DNA from: Candidatus Methylomirabilota bacterium
Lineage (GTDB): Bacteria; Methylomirabilota; Methylomirabilia; Rokubacteriales; DASRDR01
NCBI GenBank assembly: GCA_036005065.1
Contig: DASYQW010000348.1
Location: 1 to 64,000 of the forward strand
Direction of reading: 5' to 3'
DNA: 64,000 bases
Shown: positions 34,897 through 43,230 of the stretch, piece by piece
Layout of the letters: each line of letters opens with the position of its first letter
How positions within the stretch are numbered: position 1 is the stretch's first letter
Translations under genes and position numbers: made by a program
The notes under the pieces: model-generated
Databases searched by the model: none
The model's input: only the letters and a program-made list of their open reading frames with translations
What the model was told of the DNA's origin: nothing

Positions 34897-35196
34897 ATGA
34901 GAGATCTGATACAGGCCGTGGTGCTCGAAGGCCAGCAGGTGCGCGTGACCGCCCGTGACCCCCTGCCCATCGAGGCGAAGGCACTGGCCGTGGCGGCCGC
35001 CATTCGCGTGTTCGACCGGTACCCCGTCGTCGATCGGCTCCTCCTGACCGTCGGGGAGGACGAAGTCCGCCTCTCACGGGAGGAGGTCGAGCGGCTCGTC
35101 GGCCCGGAGGGGTTTGCCCGGCTCAAGGACCGGGAGGGGGCTCGCGAAGTCCTCACGCGCGCCATCCAGGCCTATGCCGCGGAGGGGACGCCGTGA
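34897..35196 (+). CDS. Small hypothetical protein co-translated with pilD
   Basis: 99 residues, cytoplasmic, alpha/beta composition: MRDLIQAVVLEGQQVRVTAR, then AAIRVFDRYPVVDRLLLTVG and EVRLSREEVERLVG, with a helical end. I do not recognise a family. The last codons overlap the GTG of pilD (GTGA), so translation is coupled, which makes a T4P accessory role worth considering. It is probably transcribed from the extended -10 promoter just upstream. Confidence 0.75.
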   Translation: MRDLIQAVVLEGQQVRVTARDPLPIEAKALAVAAAIRVFDRYPVVDRLLLTVGEDEVRLSREEVERLVGPEGFARLKDREGAREVLTRAIQAYAAEGTP

Positions 35197-35981
35197 CCGT
35201 GGCGCTTCCGGGCGGGCTTCCCCCCCTGTTCGCCTGGTCCGTGGTGGTCGCGCTGGCGGCGGTGCTGGGCAGCTTCCTGAACGTCTGCATCTCCCGCCTT
35301 CCCCGTGGCGAGAGCATCGTGTCGCCTCCGTCCCACTGCCCGCGCTGCCAGACGCCCATCCGGTACTACGACAACATCCCGCTCGTCTCCTTCGCGCTCC
35401 TCGGGGGTCGCTGCCGGGCGTGCCGGGAGCCGATCCCGTGGCGGTACCCGGTGGTGGAGGCGTTGGCGATCGGGATCGGGCTCCTGGCGCTGTGGCACTT
35501 CGGACCCACCTGGGCGGGCCTCCGCGTGTTCGTCCTGGGCCTCGCCCTGGTCGCAGTGACGTTCATCGACCTCGAGACGCGTCTCATTCCCGACCTGATC
35601 ACGCTGCCGGGCATCGTGGTCGGGCTCCTCTTCCACCTCGCCTGGGGGCCCTGGCGCGTCGTGGACGGACTCCTGGGGTGCGTCGTCGCGGGCGGGCTCT
35701 TCTATCTGATCGCCTGGCTGAGCGAGCTGAGTTTCGGTCGGGAAGGGATGGGCGGCGGTGACATCAAGCTGGCGGCGATGATGGGCGCGTTCCTGGGGCT
35801 CGGGGGCGTGCTCGTCGCGATCTTCCTCGGGGTCATGGCCGGAGGGATCATGGCCCTGGGGCTCCTGGGCTTCGGTCTCAAGCGCTTCGGGCAATACCTG
35901 GCCTTCGGACCGTTTCTCGCGGTGGGCGGCCTCATCGCCGCGTTCTGGGCCGGGCCCATCCTCGACTGGTACCTGGGGTAG
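35193..35981 (+). CDS. pilD: Prepilin peptidase / N-methyltransferase PilD
   Basis: 262 residues. An N-terminal methylase-type region begins FLNVCISRLPRGESIV and has two CxxC pairs (CPRC and CRAC) that hold zinc. The aspartyl peptidase part has the two catalytic Asp motifs FIDLETRLIPD and GMGGGDIK. Eight membrane helices are predictable. It cuts the short basic leader of the pilins and methylates the new N-terminus. The GTG start overlaps the stop of the upstream small gene. Confidence 0.95.
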   Translation: MTVALPGGLPPLFAWSVVVALAAVLGSFLNVCISRLPRGESIVSPPSHCPRCQTPIRYYDNIPLVSFALLGGRCRACREPIPWRYPVVEALAIGIGLLALWHFGPTWAGLRVFVLGLALVAVTFIDLETRLIPDLITLPGIVVGLLFHLAWGPWRVVDGLLGCVVAGGLFYLIAWLSELSFGREGMGGGDIKLAAMMGAFLGLGGVLVAIFLGVMAGGIMALGLLGFGLKRFGQYLAFGPFLAVGGLIAAFWAGPILDWYLG

Positions 35982-35987
35982 CCGACC

Positions 35988-36956
35988 ATGGCAGACCCCT
36001 CGGCGGCCGTCCAGAACCCGGGGCCGGCGTCGGCCCCCCGCTCGGCCGCAAGCGACACCCGGCGGGCGCTTTTGCTCGCCGTGGGTCTCTGCGTGGCGTT
36101 GCTGCTGGCCGTGGTGAGCTACCTGGTGCTGCCCTATCCGGCGCTGATCGCGGCCGTCTTCCTCCTGGGCGCCCTGCTCCTCGGCGCGCTATACCGCTCG
36201 TTTTCCCTGGCCCGGCCGCCCGAGCCCGCGGGTCCTCTCTCGCAGCCGGCAGCGGCGACCGCCAGCCCGGGCGACGTCGGCCCGGAGCTCGAGGCCATGA
36301 TCGCGGCGGCCCGCACGGACGAGGTCGATACGTTGATGCGGGAGTTCACCCGCATCCTCGGCGTCCTCCAGCAGCAGGCCTCGCAGGTCCAGGACTATGC
36401 GGGGCGCTTCGAGGCCATGAACGAGGAGCTCCGGAACGCGAACCTCCGGCTGCGCGAGCTCTCGCTGACCGACGAGCTGACCGAGGTGGGAAACCGGCGG
36501 AACTTCGACGTGCGCATGCGGGAAGAGATCAACCGGTCGACCCGGTTCGGCCACGCCTTCAGCCTCCTGCTCCTCGACATCGACCTCTTCAAGAAGTTCA
36601 ACGACGAGTACGGGCATCCCCAGGGCAACGTGGTGCTGCGCGGGCTGGGGTCGCTCATGCGGTCGATGTCGCGGGAGGGCGATGTGCCGTGCCGGATCGG
36701 CGGCGAGGAGTTCGCGTTCATCCTGCCCGAGACGGTCAAGCCCGACGCGACGCTGTTCGCCGAGCGCATGCGCCGCGGCGTCGAGGCCACCATCAAGACG
36801 CCGGAGGGCGAGCACTCGGTGACGGTGAGCATCGGGCTGGCGGCCTTCCCCGAGGACGGCAAGTCCCCCGAGGACCTCGAGCGGGCGGCCGACGAGGCGC
36901 TCTACGAATCCAAGCACGCGGGGCGAAACCGGGTCACCGCGTATCACCGTAAGTGA
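35988..36956 (+). CDS. Membrane diguanylate cyclase (GGDEF domain)
   Basis: 322 residues. Two hydrophobic helices (about 25-70), a coiled-coil-like linker (about 100-155, RFEAMNEELRNANLRLREL), then a GGDEF domain beginning LTDELTEVGNRRNFD. The active loop is RIGGEEF (about 236-242). Five residues before it lies REGD, an RxxD inhibitory site, so the enzyme should make c-di-GMP with product inhibition. It lies 6 bases downstream of pilD and upstream of the minor pilins, linking c-di-GMP to pilus control. Confidence 0.93.
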   Translation: MADPSAAVQNPGPASAPRSAASDTRRALLLAVGLCVALLLAVVSYLVLPYPALIAAVFLLGALLLGALYRSFSLARPPEPAGPLSQPAAATASPGDVGPELEAMIAAARTDEVDTLMREFTRILGVLQQQASQVQDYAGRFEAMNEELRNANLRLRELSLTDELTEVGNRRNFDVRMREEINRSTRFGHAFSLLLLDIDLFKKFNDEYGHPQGNVVLRGLGSLMRSMSREGDVPCRIGGEEFAFILPETVKPDATLFAERMRRGVEATIKTPEGEHSVTVSIGLAAFPEDGKSPEDLERAADEALYESKHAGRNRVTAYHRK

Positions 36957-36968
36957 CCATGCCTAAAG

Positions 36969-37020
36969 GCTAAAAATTAGCATATATAAGTTGACAATCG
37001 ACGGGCATGTGAGCGATTCT
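36969..37020 (+). promoter_or_regulatory. AT-rich promoter region of the minor pilin operon
   Basis: A short AT-rich island in GC-rich DNA. It has a palindrome GCTAA-AAA-TTAGC (36969-36981), TATATAAG (36983-36990) and TTGACA (36991-36996). TTGACA with an 18-base spacer to GATTCT gives only a weak -10; TATATA could be a -10 of its own. The exact start is undecided. Confidence 0.45.
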
Positions 37021-37065
37021 GATTGGTCGCCTGAGAACCCGGTCGGTCGGGAGAGGGAGCGGTCG

Positions 37066-37557
37066 ATGAAGAAGAGATGGAGCGAGGCGGGAATGACCCT
37101 CGTCGAGCTTGCCGTCATCCTGGTGATCCTGTCGATCCTGGCGGTCGCGCTGTATCCCAGCCTGGGGAACGTGCTCAAGGTCACGGCGTCCAAGGGCGCG
37201 GCCGAAGAGGTCGCCGGGGCGGTCCGCCTGGCCCGGCAGTATGCGATCACGCGGGGCTCGAACCACTGCATCGCGTTCTCGGGGTCGCCGAACACCACGT
37301 TCACGATCAAGACGGCCTCCACCGACAGCGCGTGCGACGGGGGTGCGATCCAGCCCGCGCAGGCGATCGGTCACGGCCTGGCGGTCGTCTCGCCCACCAA
37401 CCTGTCGATCATCTTCAACGGGGTGGGCAACGTGAGGAACTTCGCCCCCGGGAACCCGACCGTGACCCTGACCGTCGACACGACCCCGTCGACCTGCGCG
37501 AACAACGTCCTGGTCACGCTGTACGGTGGTGTTCGCGTGAGCCAGGGCACCTGCTGA
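37066..37557 (+). CDS. fimT: Minor pilin FimT/GspH family
   Basis: 163 residues. Prepilin leader MKKRWSEAG, cut before MTLVELAVILVILSILAVAL (Glu +5 present). The body shows the GspH pattern AAEEVAGAVRLARQYAITRG and a beta-rich end with Cys residues (STCANNVLVTLYGGVRV). It should help start pilus assembly. ATG at 37066 with GAGAGGGAGC upstream. An upstream in-frame start at 36991 would put about 25 residues before the leader and is rejected. Confidence 0.88.
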   Translation: MKKRWSEAGMTLVELAVILVILSILAVALYPSLGNVLKVTASKGAAEEVAGAVRLARQYAITRGSNHCIAFSGSPNTTFTIKTASTDSACDGGAIQPAQAIGHGLAVVSPTNLSIIFNGVGNVRNFAPGNPTVTLTVDTTPSTCANNVLVTLYGGVRVSQGTC

Positions 37558-37567
37558 GGAGGGCGCC

Positions 37568-37972
37568 ATGACACGGAACGAGCGGGGCGTCACCCTCCTC
37601 GAGCTTCTGGTCGCGATGATGCTGCTCATGGTCGCCCTCCTGGGCCTGGCCGCGTCCTTCCCCCTGGCGATGTTCGGCGTCACGACGGGAGGCTACCAGA
37701 CGACGGCGACCCTCCTGGCCCAGGCGGCGGTCGAGCAGGCCAAGGCCACCCCCTACGCCGGGCTCAATGGGATGGCGGGCGTGAGCACGGGCGCCCCGCC
37801 GTGCTCGAGCGGCGACTACTACGTGGTCACCGGCTACTCGGGCTTCAAGCGGTGCATCAAGGTGCAGGTCGGGGCCCCCACGGCCACCAGCACCACGGTG
37901 ACCGTCGTGGTGCGCTTCACCGGGGGCCAGGGGCTCAACGACACCACCCTGGCCACCATCTTCGCGCAGTAA
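37568..37972 (+). CDS. pilV: Minor pilin PilV/GspI family
   Basis: 134 residues. Leader MTRNERG, mature N-terminus VTLLELLVAMMLLMVALLGL (Glu +5), then ASFPLAMFGVTTGGYQTTAT, which is typical of PilV. Lies 10 bases after fimT with a GGAGGGCGCC ribosome-binding site. Part of the priming complex with fimT, pilW and pilX. Confidence 0.87.
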   Translation: MTRNERGVTLLELLVAMMLLMVALLGLAASFPLAMFGVTTGGYQTTATLLAQAAVEQAKATPYAGLNGMAGVSTGAPPCSSGDYYVVTGYSGFKRCIKVQVGAPTATSTTVTVVVRFTGGQGLNDTTLATIFAQ

Positions 37973-37983
37973 AGGGGGGGACC

Positions 37984-38820
37984 ATGCGCCACCACGTCGG
38001 ATCTCCGCTCCGCGACCAGCGCGGCGTCACGCTGACCGAGCTGGCGGTCACCCTCGCGCTGTTCGGCATGATCATGGTGGGCGTCCTCGGGACCTGGCAG
38101 AAGACCCAGGAGGCCTACTTCGTCGGCTCGGACGCCGCCGAGGTCCAGCAGAACACGCGGGCCGCCATCGACTTCATGGTCCGCGAGCTGCGGGCGACCG
38201 GCCGCGACGTCACCGTCTGCGCGTTCGACTACGAGGGCCCCGGCACCCTCGACTGCACGGCCACCAAGGTCGACGCGTGCCGCAACGCGCCCAAGAACCT
38301 GGGGGCCGGGGGGTACACGGCCAACGGCTGCCAGAGCATCTTCGCGATCCCGTTCGCGGACGCCACGGCGACGACCATCCGGGTCCGCTCCGACCGGAAC
38401 GACAACGGAACCATCGCCGGCACGGCCAACTCGGGCGGGACGGACCTCGGCGAGGAGAACGTCCTCTACCAGCGGGAGACGGGGGGGAACTGCCCGACCG
38501 GCGTCGCCGCCTGCATCACCCGGGACGACGGGACGGGGCCGGTGGCGATGGTCGCGATCGACATCACCGGGCTCACCTTCACCTACTACCCGCGGTCGGG
38601 CTTTCCGTCGAGTGCCTCGGACACGACGTGCCTCGACGTCACGATCCTGTGCAACGTGCCCTTCCCGCTGCCGTTCTCGGCCGACGCCACCCACACGGCG
38701 CAGGAGAAGGCGGACAACATCGGCCGGATCCACATCCAGGTCGTGGCCCAGACCACGATCGCCGGCCAGCTGGTCAACCGATCGCTCGAGACGGACGTCG
38801 TGCTCAAGAACCGTTTCTAA
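37984..38820 (+). CDS. pilW: Minor pilin PilW/GspJ family
   Basis: 278 residues. Leader MRHHVGSPLRDQRG, mature VTLTELAVTLALFGMIMVGV, then the GspJ/PilW pattern NTRAAIDFMVRELRATGRDV. The globular part is large with four Cys, and ends QLVNRSLETDVVLKNRF, as in PilW (rsle..v.lrNr). ATG at 37984, immediately after a GGGGGG tract. Confidence 0.87.
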   Translation: MRHHVGSPLRDQRGVTLTELAVTLALFGMIMVGVLGTWQKTQEAYFVGSDAAEVQQNTRAAIDFMVRELRATGRDVTVCAFDYEGPGTLDCTATKVDACRNAPKNLGAGGYTANGCQSIFAIPFADATATTIRVRSDRNDNGTIAGTANSGGTDLGEENVLYQRETGGNCPTGVAACITRDDGTGPVAMVAIDITGLTFTYYPRSGFPSSASDTTCLDVTILCNVPFPLPFSADATHTAQEKADNIGRIHIQVVAQTTIAGQLVNRSLETDVVLKNRF

Positions 38821-38852
38821 CCGAAGCTGCAGGTCGGGACTGGAGGGCGTTG

Positions 38853-40697
38853 ATGGGTGCCGTCGTGAGGAACGAACAGGGGTCGGTCCTGATCATGGCC
38901 GTGATCGCCATGCTGATCATGGGCGTGCTCAGCGTCTCGTTCGCGCTGCTGGCGGACGTGGAGACGCGGATCGGCGTCAACTACAAGCAGCAGGGGCAGG
39001 CCGAGGCCCTGGCCGAGGCCGGGCTCGAGGTCGCGCGGGACACGATCCGGGACGCCGCCACCGTGGCGGGCGGATTCACCCGGTGGATGGACGGGACGCT
39101 GGCGAGCCACGGCCTGGCCACGAACGTGGGGCTGGGGGCGGGCGCCTACTCGGCCTGGATCGACAACGACTGCTCGCCGCTGGTCCCGACCGCCATCCAG
39201 CAGGCGGGGTGCCCCACCGACACCGACGACAACGAGGCCGCCGTCATCACGGCCACGGCCACCGCCGGGACCGCCAAGGCCATCGTCCGGGCGGTCGTCG
39301 GCGTGGACAACCCGTGGAAGCACGTCTGCTCGAACGCCAAGCCCGACAACAACGGGTACTGCAACGAGCCCGGAAACCGGAACGGGAACCCGAGCATCAC
39401 CCCGGCCGATCCGAACGACCCGAACGGTCCGGCCGCCTACAACGACCTGCCGCGGCCGACGCTGGGCTGCTCGCGGATCGATCCGACCATGCACGGGACG
39501 ACGGCCGTCACCTGTCCCCCGGGTTACATCACCAGCTACACTGCCGGTACTTATACGGCGCCCGCCGGCGGGACGGCGACCCACATGGTCCTGATGGGCG
39601 AGGACGCCAACGTGGTCGGCACCGCGAAATACTGCTACAACAGCGAGGTTCCGGGCCCGGTCGGGCCCGGCAAGTACTGGGGCTACTTCGACTGCGCGCT
39701 CCAGACGCCCTGTGACCCCGCCGTCGACACCTGCCCCAACGGCCCCAAGAAGGGCTGCGTGATGGCCAACGACCCTCGGCCGGCCCTCCTGCCGGCCTGG
39801 TACGAGACGGTCGGGGTCAACGGCTGCTCGATCAACGCGACCGGGATGGTCTTCAACTGGTACGGGACGGCCGGGCGCGCCGCGGGGGGCGGGGTGAACG
39901 AGAAGAGCCCGACCTTCGACGGCCAGTACGGGACCTGCGCGGTCGCCGTGTCGGGGGCGACCCGGGACTGCGCGCCGACCGGCGTCGTGGACAATACCAA
40001 CGGCCGGAACTACTACATCCTCAACCGCCTCAACGACGGGAGCGACCAGGGCCGCGCGAGCATCCAGAAGACCGGCGGGACTCCCGCCCCACCGGCCCCG
40101 AACGCCGGGCAGGACTTCACCTTCGTCTACGGCACCATGGTCGTCGAGGGCGACGGCGGCACGGTGCCGGCCTCGCTCGACAACTGCCCCTCGAGCAACA
40201 ACGACCTCGAGCTGGGCAACAAGGGGGTCATGACCGCGGCCCTGCGGAACACGACCGAGCAGGGCCGTCTGAATCCCTTCGGGGTGCTGACCGCCGTCCA
40301 GAAAGAGGTCTACGTCTACGGCTACCCCACGGTGATCGTCATCTTCGACCCGCGGGAAATATTCGCGGCGCCGCCGCGCCCGACGGTCTCGCCGTACAAC
40401 CCCCAGTTCGTCTGCGCCAACATGGCCAGCAGCAACAGCTTCGTCAACGGCATGGTCTACTCGGGCGGCCACGTCCAGTTCAACCCGATCCTGATCAACG
40501 GCACCCTCGTGGCCTTCGAGATCCAGACCCAGGGCAGCACCGGCTCGGGGGTCGGCTACAACAACCGCTTCGGCAACGCGACGCCCCCCCCCGGCTTCCC
40601 GTTCGGCGCCGGGAACCAGGTCGTGATCATCCGGAAGTCCTTCATCGTGTGCTCGAACTATCAGGACCAGAGCGGGGGCCGGACCGCCTGCCAGTAG
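38853..40697 (+). CDS. pilX: PilX-N-domain pilus assembly protein, very long
   Basis: 614 residues. The start MGAVVRNEQGSVLIMAVIAM continues into a hydrophobic segment and ETRIGVNYKQQGQAEALAEA, the PilX N-terminal domain pattern. The rest is a large secreted beta-rich region, rich in Gly, Asn, Pro and paired Cys (about 16 Cys), with no match I recognise. PilX is usually 160-200 residues, so this has an extra domain of about 400 residues. It could sit at the pilus tip and replace the missing PilY1-type adhesin, which is not encoded here. GGAGGGCG ribosome-binding site upstream. Confidence 0.82.
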   Translation: MGAVVRNEQGSVLIMAVIAMLIMGVLSVSFALLADVETRIGVNYKQQGQAEALAEAGLEVARDTIRDAATVAGGFTRWMDGTLASHGLATNVGLGAGAYSAWIDNDCSPLVPTAIQQAGCPTDTDDNEAAVITATATAGTAKAIVRAVVGVDNPWKHVCSNAKPDNNGYCNEPGNRNGNPSITPADPNDPNGPAAYNDLPRPTLGCSRIDPTMHGTTAVTCPPGYITSYTAGTYTAPAGGTATHMVLMGEDANVVGTAKYCYNSEVPGPVGPGKYWGYFDCALQTPCDPAVDTCPNGPKKGCVMANDPRPALLPAWYETVGVNGCSINATGMVFNWYGTAGRAAGGGVNEKSPTFDGQYGTCAVAVSGATRDCAPTGVVDNTNGRNYYILNRLNDGSDQGRASIQKTGGTPAPPAPNAGQDFTFVYGTMVVEGDGGTVPASLDNCPSSNNDLELGNKGVMTAALRNTTEQGRLNPFGVLTAVQKEVYVYGYPTVIVIFDPREIFAAPPRPTVSPYNPQFVCANMASSNSFVNGMVYSGGHVQFNPILINGTLVAFEIQTQGSTGSGVGYNNRFGNATPPPGFPFGAGNQVVIIRKSFIVCSNYQDQSGGRTACQ

Positions 40698-40733
40698 CCC
40701 TCGCCTCGCTCGCTCAGCCGCTTCGCGGTCGGC

Positions 40734-40772
40734 GCCGCCCCCCGGGGAGAGCCCTCTTCCCGCGGGGGCGGC
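40734..40772. terminator. Long GC hairpin after the minor pilin operon
   Basis: GCCGCCCCC (40734-40742) pairs with GGGGGCGGC (40764-40772), enclosing an inner stem CGGGGAGAG/CTCTTCCCG. There is no T-run, so this is a transcript-end or stabilising hairpin rather than a classical terminator. A TATACA follows 6 bases downstream, just before the next gene. Confidence 0.5.
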
Positions 40773-40793
40773 CCCCGTATACACTAGGAGGCC

Positions 40794-42995
40794 ATGGCGG
40801 CGCCGACGGACACTGCCATCAAGCTCGGGCTGGTCGGGACCGGGGCTGAACTGGTCAAGGCCATCGACGCCCTCACGGGCATCCCCTCCGTCGAGATCGC
40901 GGTCGTCGCCGACGCCAGCGACCGGTCCGAGGGCACCAAGCGTGCCCAGAGCCTCAAGCTCCCCCTCGTCAAGAATGCCATGGAGGTCTTCCGGACCAAG
41001 GCGAACATCGTCCTCGAGGTGAACGGGGACGAGCGCCAGTACGAGCGCCTGCTGTCGATCAAGCCGCCGGGGACGGAGGTCATGAGCGTCCGCGGCGCGC
41101 GCCTCCTCATCAACCTCCTCAAGCAGAGCTCCGGCGGTGGGCCGGCGGCCGAAGCCGCGCCCAAGGAGGTCGTGAAGGAGGTCATCAAGGAGGTCCCGGT
41201 CGAGGTCGTCCGGGAAGTCATCAAAGAGGTCATCAAGGAGGTCCCGGTCGAGGTCCCGGTGGAAGTGGTCCGGGAGGTCGAGGTCATCCGGGAGGTCATC
41301 AAGGAGGTTCCGGTCGAGGTCATCAAGGAGGTTCCGGTCGAGGTGATCCGGGAAGTCGAGAAGGAAGTGATCAAGGAGGTCATCGTCGAGGTCCCGGTCG
41401 AGGTGATCCGGGAGGTGATCAAGGAAGTCCCGGTGGAGGTCATCCGCGAGGTCGAGAAGGAGGTCTTCCGGGACGTGCCGGTCGAGGTGATCCGGGAAGT
41501 CGAGAAGGAAGTGATCAAGGAGGTCATCGTCGAGGTCCCGGTCGAGGTGATCCGGGAAGTGATCAAGGAGGTCCCGGTCGAAGTCCCGGTCGAGGTCATC
41601 CGCCAGCTCGACACCGTCAAGGTGGAGAAGGTGGAGGTGCCGGTCGAGGTCATCAAGGAGGTCGAGGTCATCAAGGAGGTCATCCGGGAAGTCCCGGTCG
41701 AGATCATCAAGGAAGTCGTCCGGGAGGTCCCGGTCGAGGTCATCAAGGAGGTCGTCCGGGAGGTCCCGGTCGAGGTGGTGCGTGAGCTCACCCAGGTGGA
41801 CACCGAGGAGCTCCAGCGGCTCCGCCGGCGGCTGGAAGAGCTCCAGACGTCGCACGACCAGCTGGTGACCATGTCCGGCCGGGTGCCGCTCGACGAGAAG
41901 ATGCAGGCCCTCCTCACCATGGCGAGCGGCGTCGGCCACATCTTCAACAACGTCCTGGCGGGCATCCTCGGCCGGACCCAGTTGCTCCTGAAGAAGGCCG
42001 AGCGCGACAAGGCCAAGGACCTGGTGGCCGGGCTCAGCGAGATCGAATCCGCCACCCGGACCGGCATCGACGCCCTGAGCCGGATCCAGGAGTTCAGCCG
42101 ATCGCGTCCCTCCGAGGCGCTGGCCCGGGTCGACCTCAACGACGTCGTCCAGCGGGCGATCGAGCTGTCGCGACCCAGGTGGCGGGACGCGCCCTCGACC
42201 AAGGGCGTGCGGATCGAGCTCATCACCCACTTCGGGGCCCATGCGCCCGTGATGGGCGTCGAGACCGAGCTCCTGGAGGCGCTCCTTCAGCTCATCACCA
42301 ATGCCGTCGACGCGATGCCCCGCGGCGGGACCATCACCGTCCGGACCGGGAACGAGCCGGGGCGCGGGTTCATGTCCGTTTCCGACACCGGGGTGGGAAT
42401 GCCGGAACAGGTCAAGCGCCGGGCCCTCGAGCCGTTCTTCTCGTCCAAGGGGGAAACGGGACTCGGCCTCGGGCTGTCGGTGGTCTACGGGATCATGGTC
42501 CGCCACGGGGGCGAGGTGCTCATCGAGAGCGAGACCGGCAAGGGGACGACGCTGACCCTCCGGGTGCCGACGGCCCCGGAAGGCGCGCCGCCCCCGACCA
42601 CGGCGGTCGACGCCGACCAGGCCCAGATTCTCGTCGTGGACGACGACGAGACCGTCCGCACGGCGCTCGGCGACATGCTCCGGGGCGCGGGCTACGCCGT
42701 CACGCTCGCCGCGTCGGGGCTCGAAGGGATTGCCAAGGTGCGAGAGCGGGAGAATCCGTTCCACCTGGTCGTCACCGACCTCGGGATGCCCGACGTCCCG
42801 GGCTGGGAAGTCGTGGAGGCGGTCAAGCAGGTCGAGACCATCACACCCGTGGTAATCATGTCAGGGTTTGACCGGGCCCGCGCGACCCGCCGGGCCAAGG
42901 AGCTCGGCGTGGACCTCGTCATCTCCAAGCCCTTCGACCTCCAGGACTTCCTCAACGCCGTCCGCGGCCTCTTGCTCGGCCGCAAGCGCTCGTAG
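40794..42995 (+). CDS. Hybrid histidine kinase with Rossmann-like N-terminus and Val-Glu-Val repeats
   Basis: 733 residues, no membrane helices. N-terminus (about 8-110): KLGLVGTGAELVKAIDAL and EIAVVADASDRS, like the NAD-binding start of dehydrogenases such as homoserine dehydrogenase. Residues about 123-331 consist of near-continuous units such as KEVPVEVIREVEKEVI. Then a histidine kinase (phospho-His about 382, GVGHIFNNVLAGILG; NAVDAM; DTGVGM; ETGLGLGL) and a C-terminal receiver (Asp about 662, VVTDLGMPD). AGGAGG lies before the ATG. Between the minor pilin operon and pilM it is probably a pilus or motility regulator; the signal is unknown. The stretch could be a stalk or protein-binding platform. 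Confidence 0.85.
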   Translation: MAAPTDTAIKLGLVGTGAELVKAIDALTGIPSVEIAVVADASDRSEGTKRAQSLKLPLVKNAMEVFRTKANIVLEVNGDERQYERLLSIKPPGTEVMSVRGARLLINLLKQSSGGGPAAEAAPKEVVKEVIKEVPVEVVREVIKEVIKEVPVEVPVEVVREVEVIREVIKEVPVEVIKEVPVEVIREVEKEVIKEVIVEVPVEVIREVIKEVPVEVIREVEKEVFRDVPVEVIREVEKEVIKEVIVEVPVEVIREVIKEVPVEVPVEVIRQLDTVKVEKVEVPVEVIKEVEVIKEVIREVPVEIIKEVVREVPVEVIKEVVREVPVEVVRELTQVDTEELQRLRRRLEELQTSHDQLVTMSGRVPLDEKMQALLTMASGVGHIFNNVLAGILGRTQLLLKKAERDKAKDLVAGLSEIESATRTGIDALSRIQEFSRSRPSEALARVDLNDVVQRAIELSRPRWRDAPSTKGVRIELITHFGAHAPVMGVETELLEALLQLITNAVDAMPRGGTITVRTGNEPGRGFMSVSDTGVGMPEQVKRRALEPFFSSKGETGLGLGLSVVYGIMVRHGGEVLIESETGKGTTLTLRVPTAPEGAPPPTTAVDADQAQILVVDDDETVRTALGDMLRGAGYAVTLAASGLEGIAKVRERENPFHLVVTDLGMPDVPGWEVVEAVKQVETITPVVIMSGFDRARATRRAKELGVDLVISKPFDLQDFLNAVRGLLLGRKRS
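41160..41786 (+). repeat. In-gene tandem repeat coding Val-Glu-rich units
   Basis: About 630 bases of imperfect repeats built from gaggtcatcaaggaggtccc-like units, encoding EVIKEVPV / EVIREVEK variants. The same units recur at about 15-30 base spacing with silent changes, which suggests expansion by slippage or unequal recombination under coding selection. Confidence 0.85.
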
Positions 42996-43029
42996 CCCCG
43001 CGTCCTCGCCCCGCTAGCGCTGGTATTGG

Positions 43030-43070
43030 CTCGGCGTGGGCCCGTCCACGCCTCCGAGGACCCTTTTTTT
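43030..43070 (+). terminator. Rho-independent terminator after the hybrid kinase gene
   Basis: Stem CTCGGCGTGG / CCACGCC-T-CCGAG (43030-43058) with a 6-base loop, then GACCC and seven T (43064-43070). It separates the kinase gene from the pilM operon. Confidence 0.82.
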
Positions 43071-43071
43071 C

Positions 43072-43101
43072 TTGACTCATCGCGAGGGGGACCCCTATAC
43101 T
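43072..43101 (+). promoter_or_regulatory. Sigma70 promoter of pilMNOPQ
   Basis: TTGACT (43072-43077), 18-base spacer, TATACT (43096-43101), directly after the terminator. Transcription would begin near 43108, leaving a leader of about 120 bases before pilM. Confidence 0.8.
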
Positions 43102-43107
43102 GCCGCT

Positions 43108-43230
43108 TCACAAAATACTACAAAGACCTGCAAACACCGGAGGGTAAGCCTGTAGGGGCCTTCCGGTCGAAATTTCTTGGGTTTGAGGGGGCGTCTGCAC
43201 GAGACTGGCCGCAATGCGAGGGGACCAACG
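43108..43230 (+). other. Long 5' leader of pilM, possible structured RNA
   Basis: The leader contains CTACA (about 43117) pairing with TGTAG (about 43151) around GCAAAC, ACC-GGAG-GGT and TAAGCC. Some of this recalls pieces of c-di-GMP riboswitches, which often precede T4P genes, but the match is incomplete and unproven. Confidence 0.3.

Noticed and set aside
41160-41786. CRISPR-like regular repetition
   Set aside because: The repeat is an in-frame coding repeat with no spacers or constant repeat length.
38817-42764. Very long minus-strand frame (over 1300 codons) rich in Asp/Leu/Arg across pilX and the hybrid kinase
   Set aside because: It is the antisense of real plus-strand genes; the DL-rich pattern is the mirror of the Val-Glu repeat codons, and there is no ribosome-binding site or recognisable domain.
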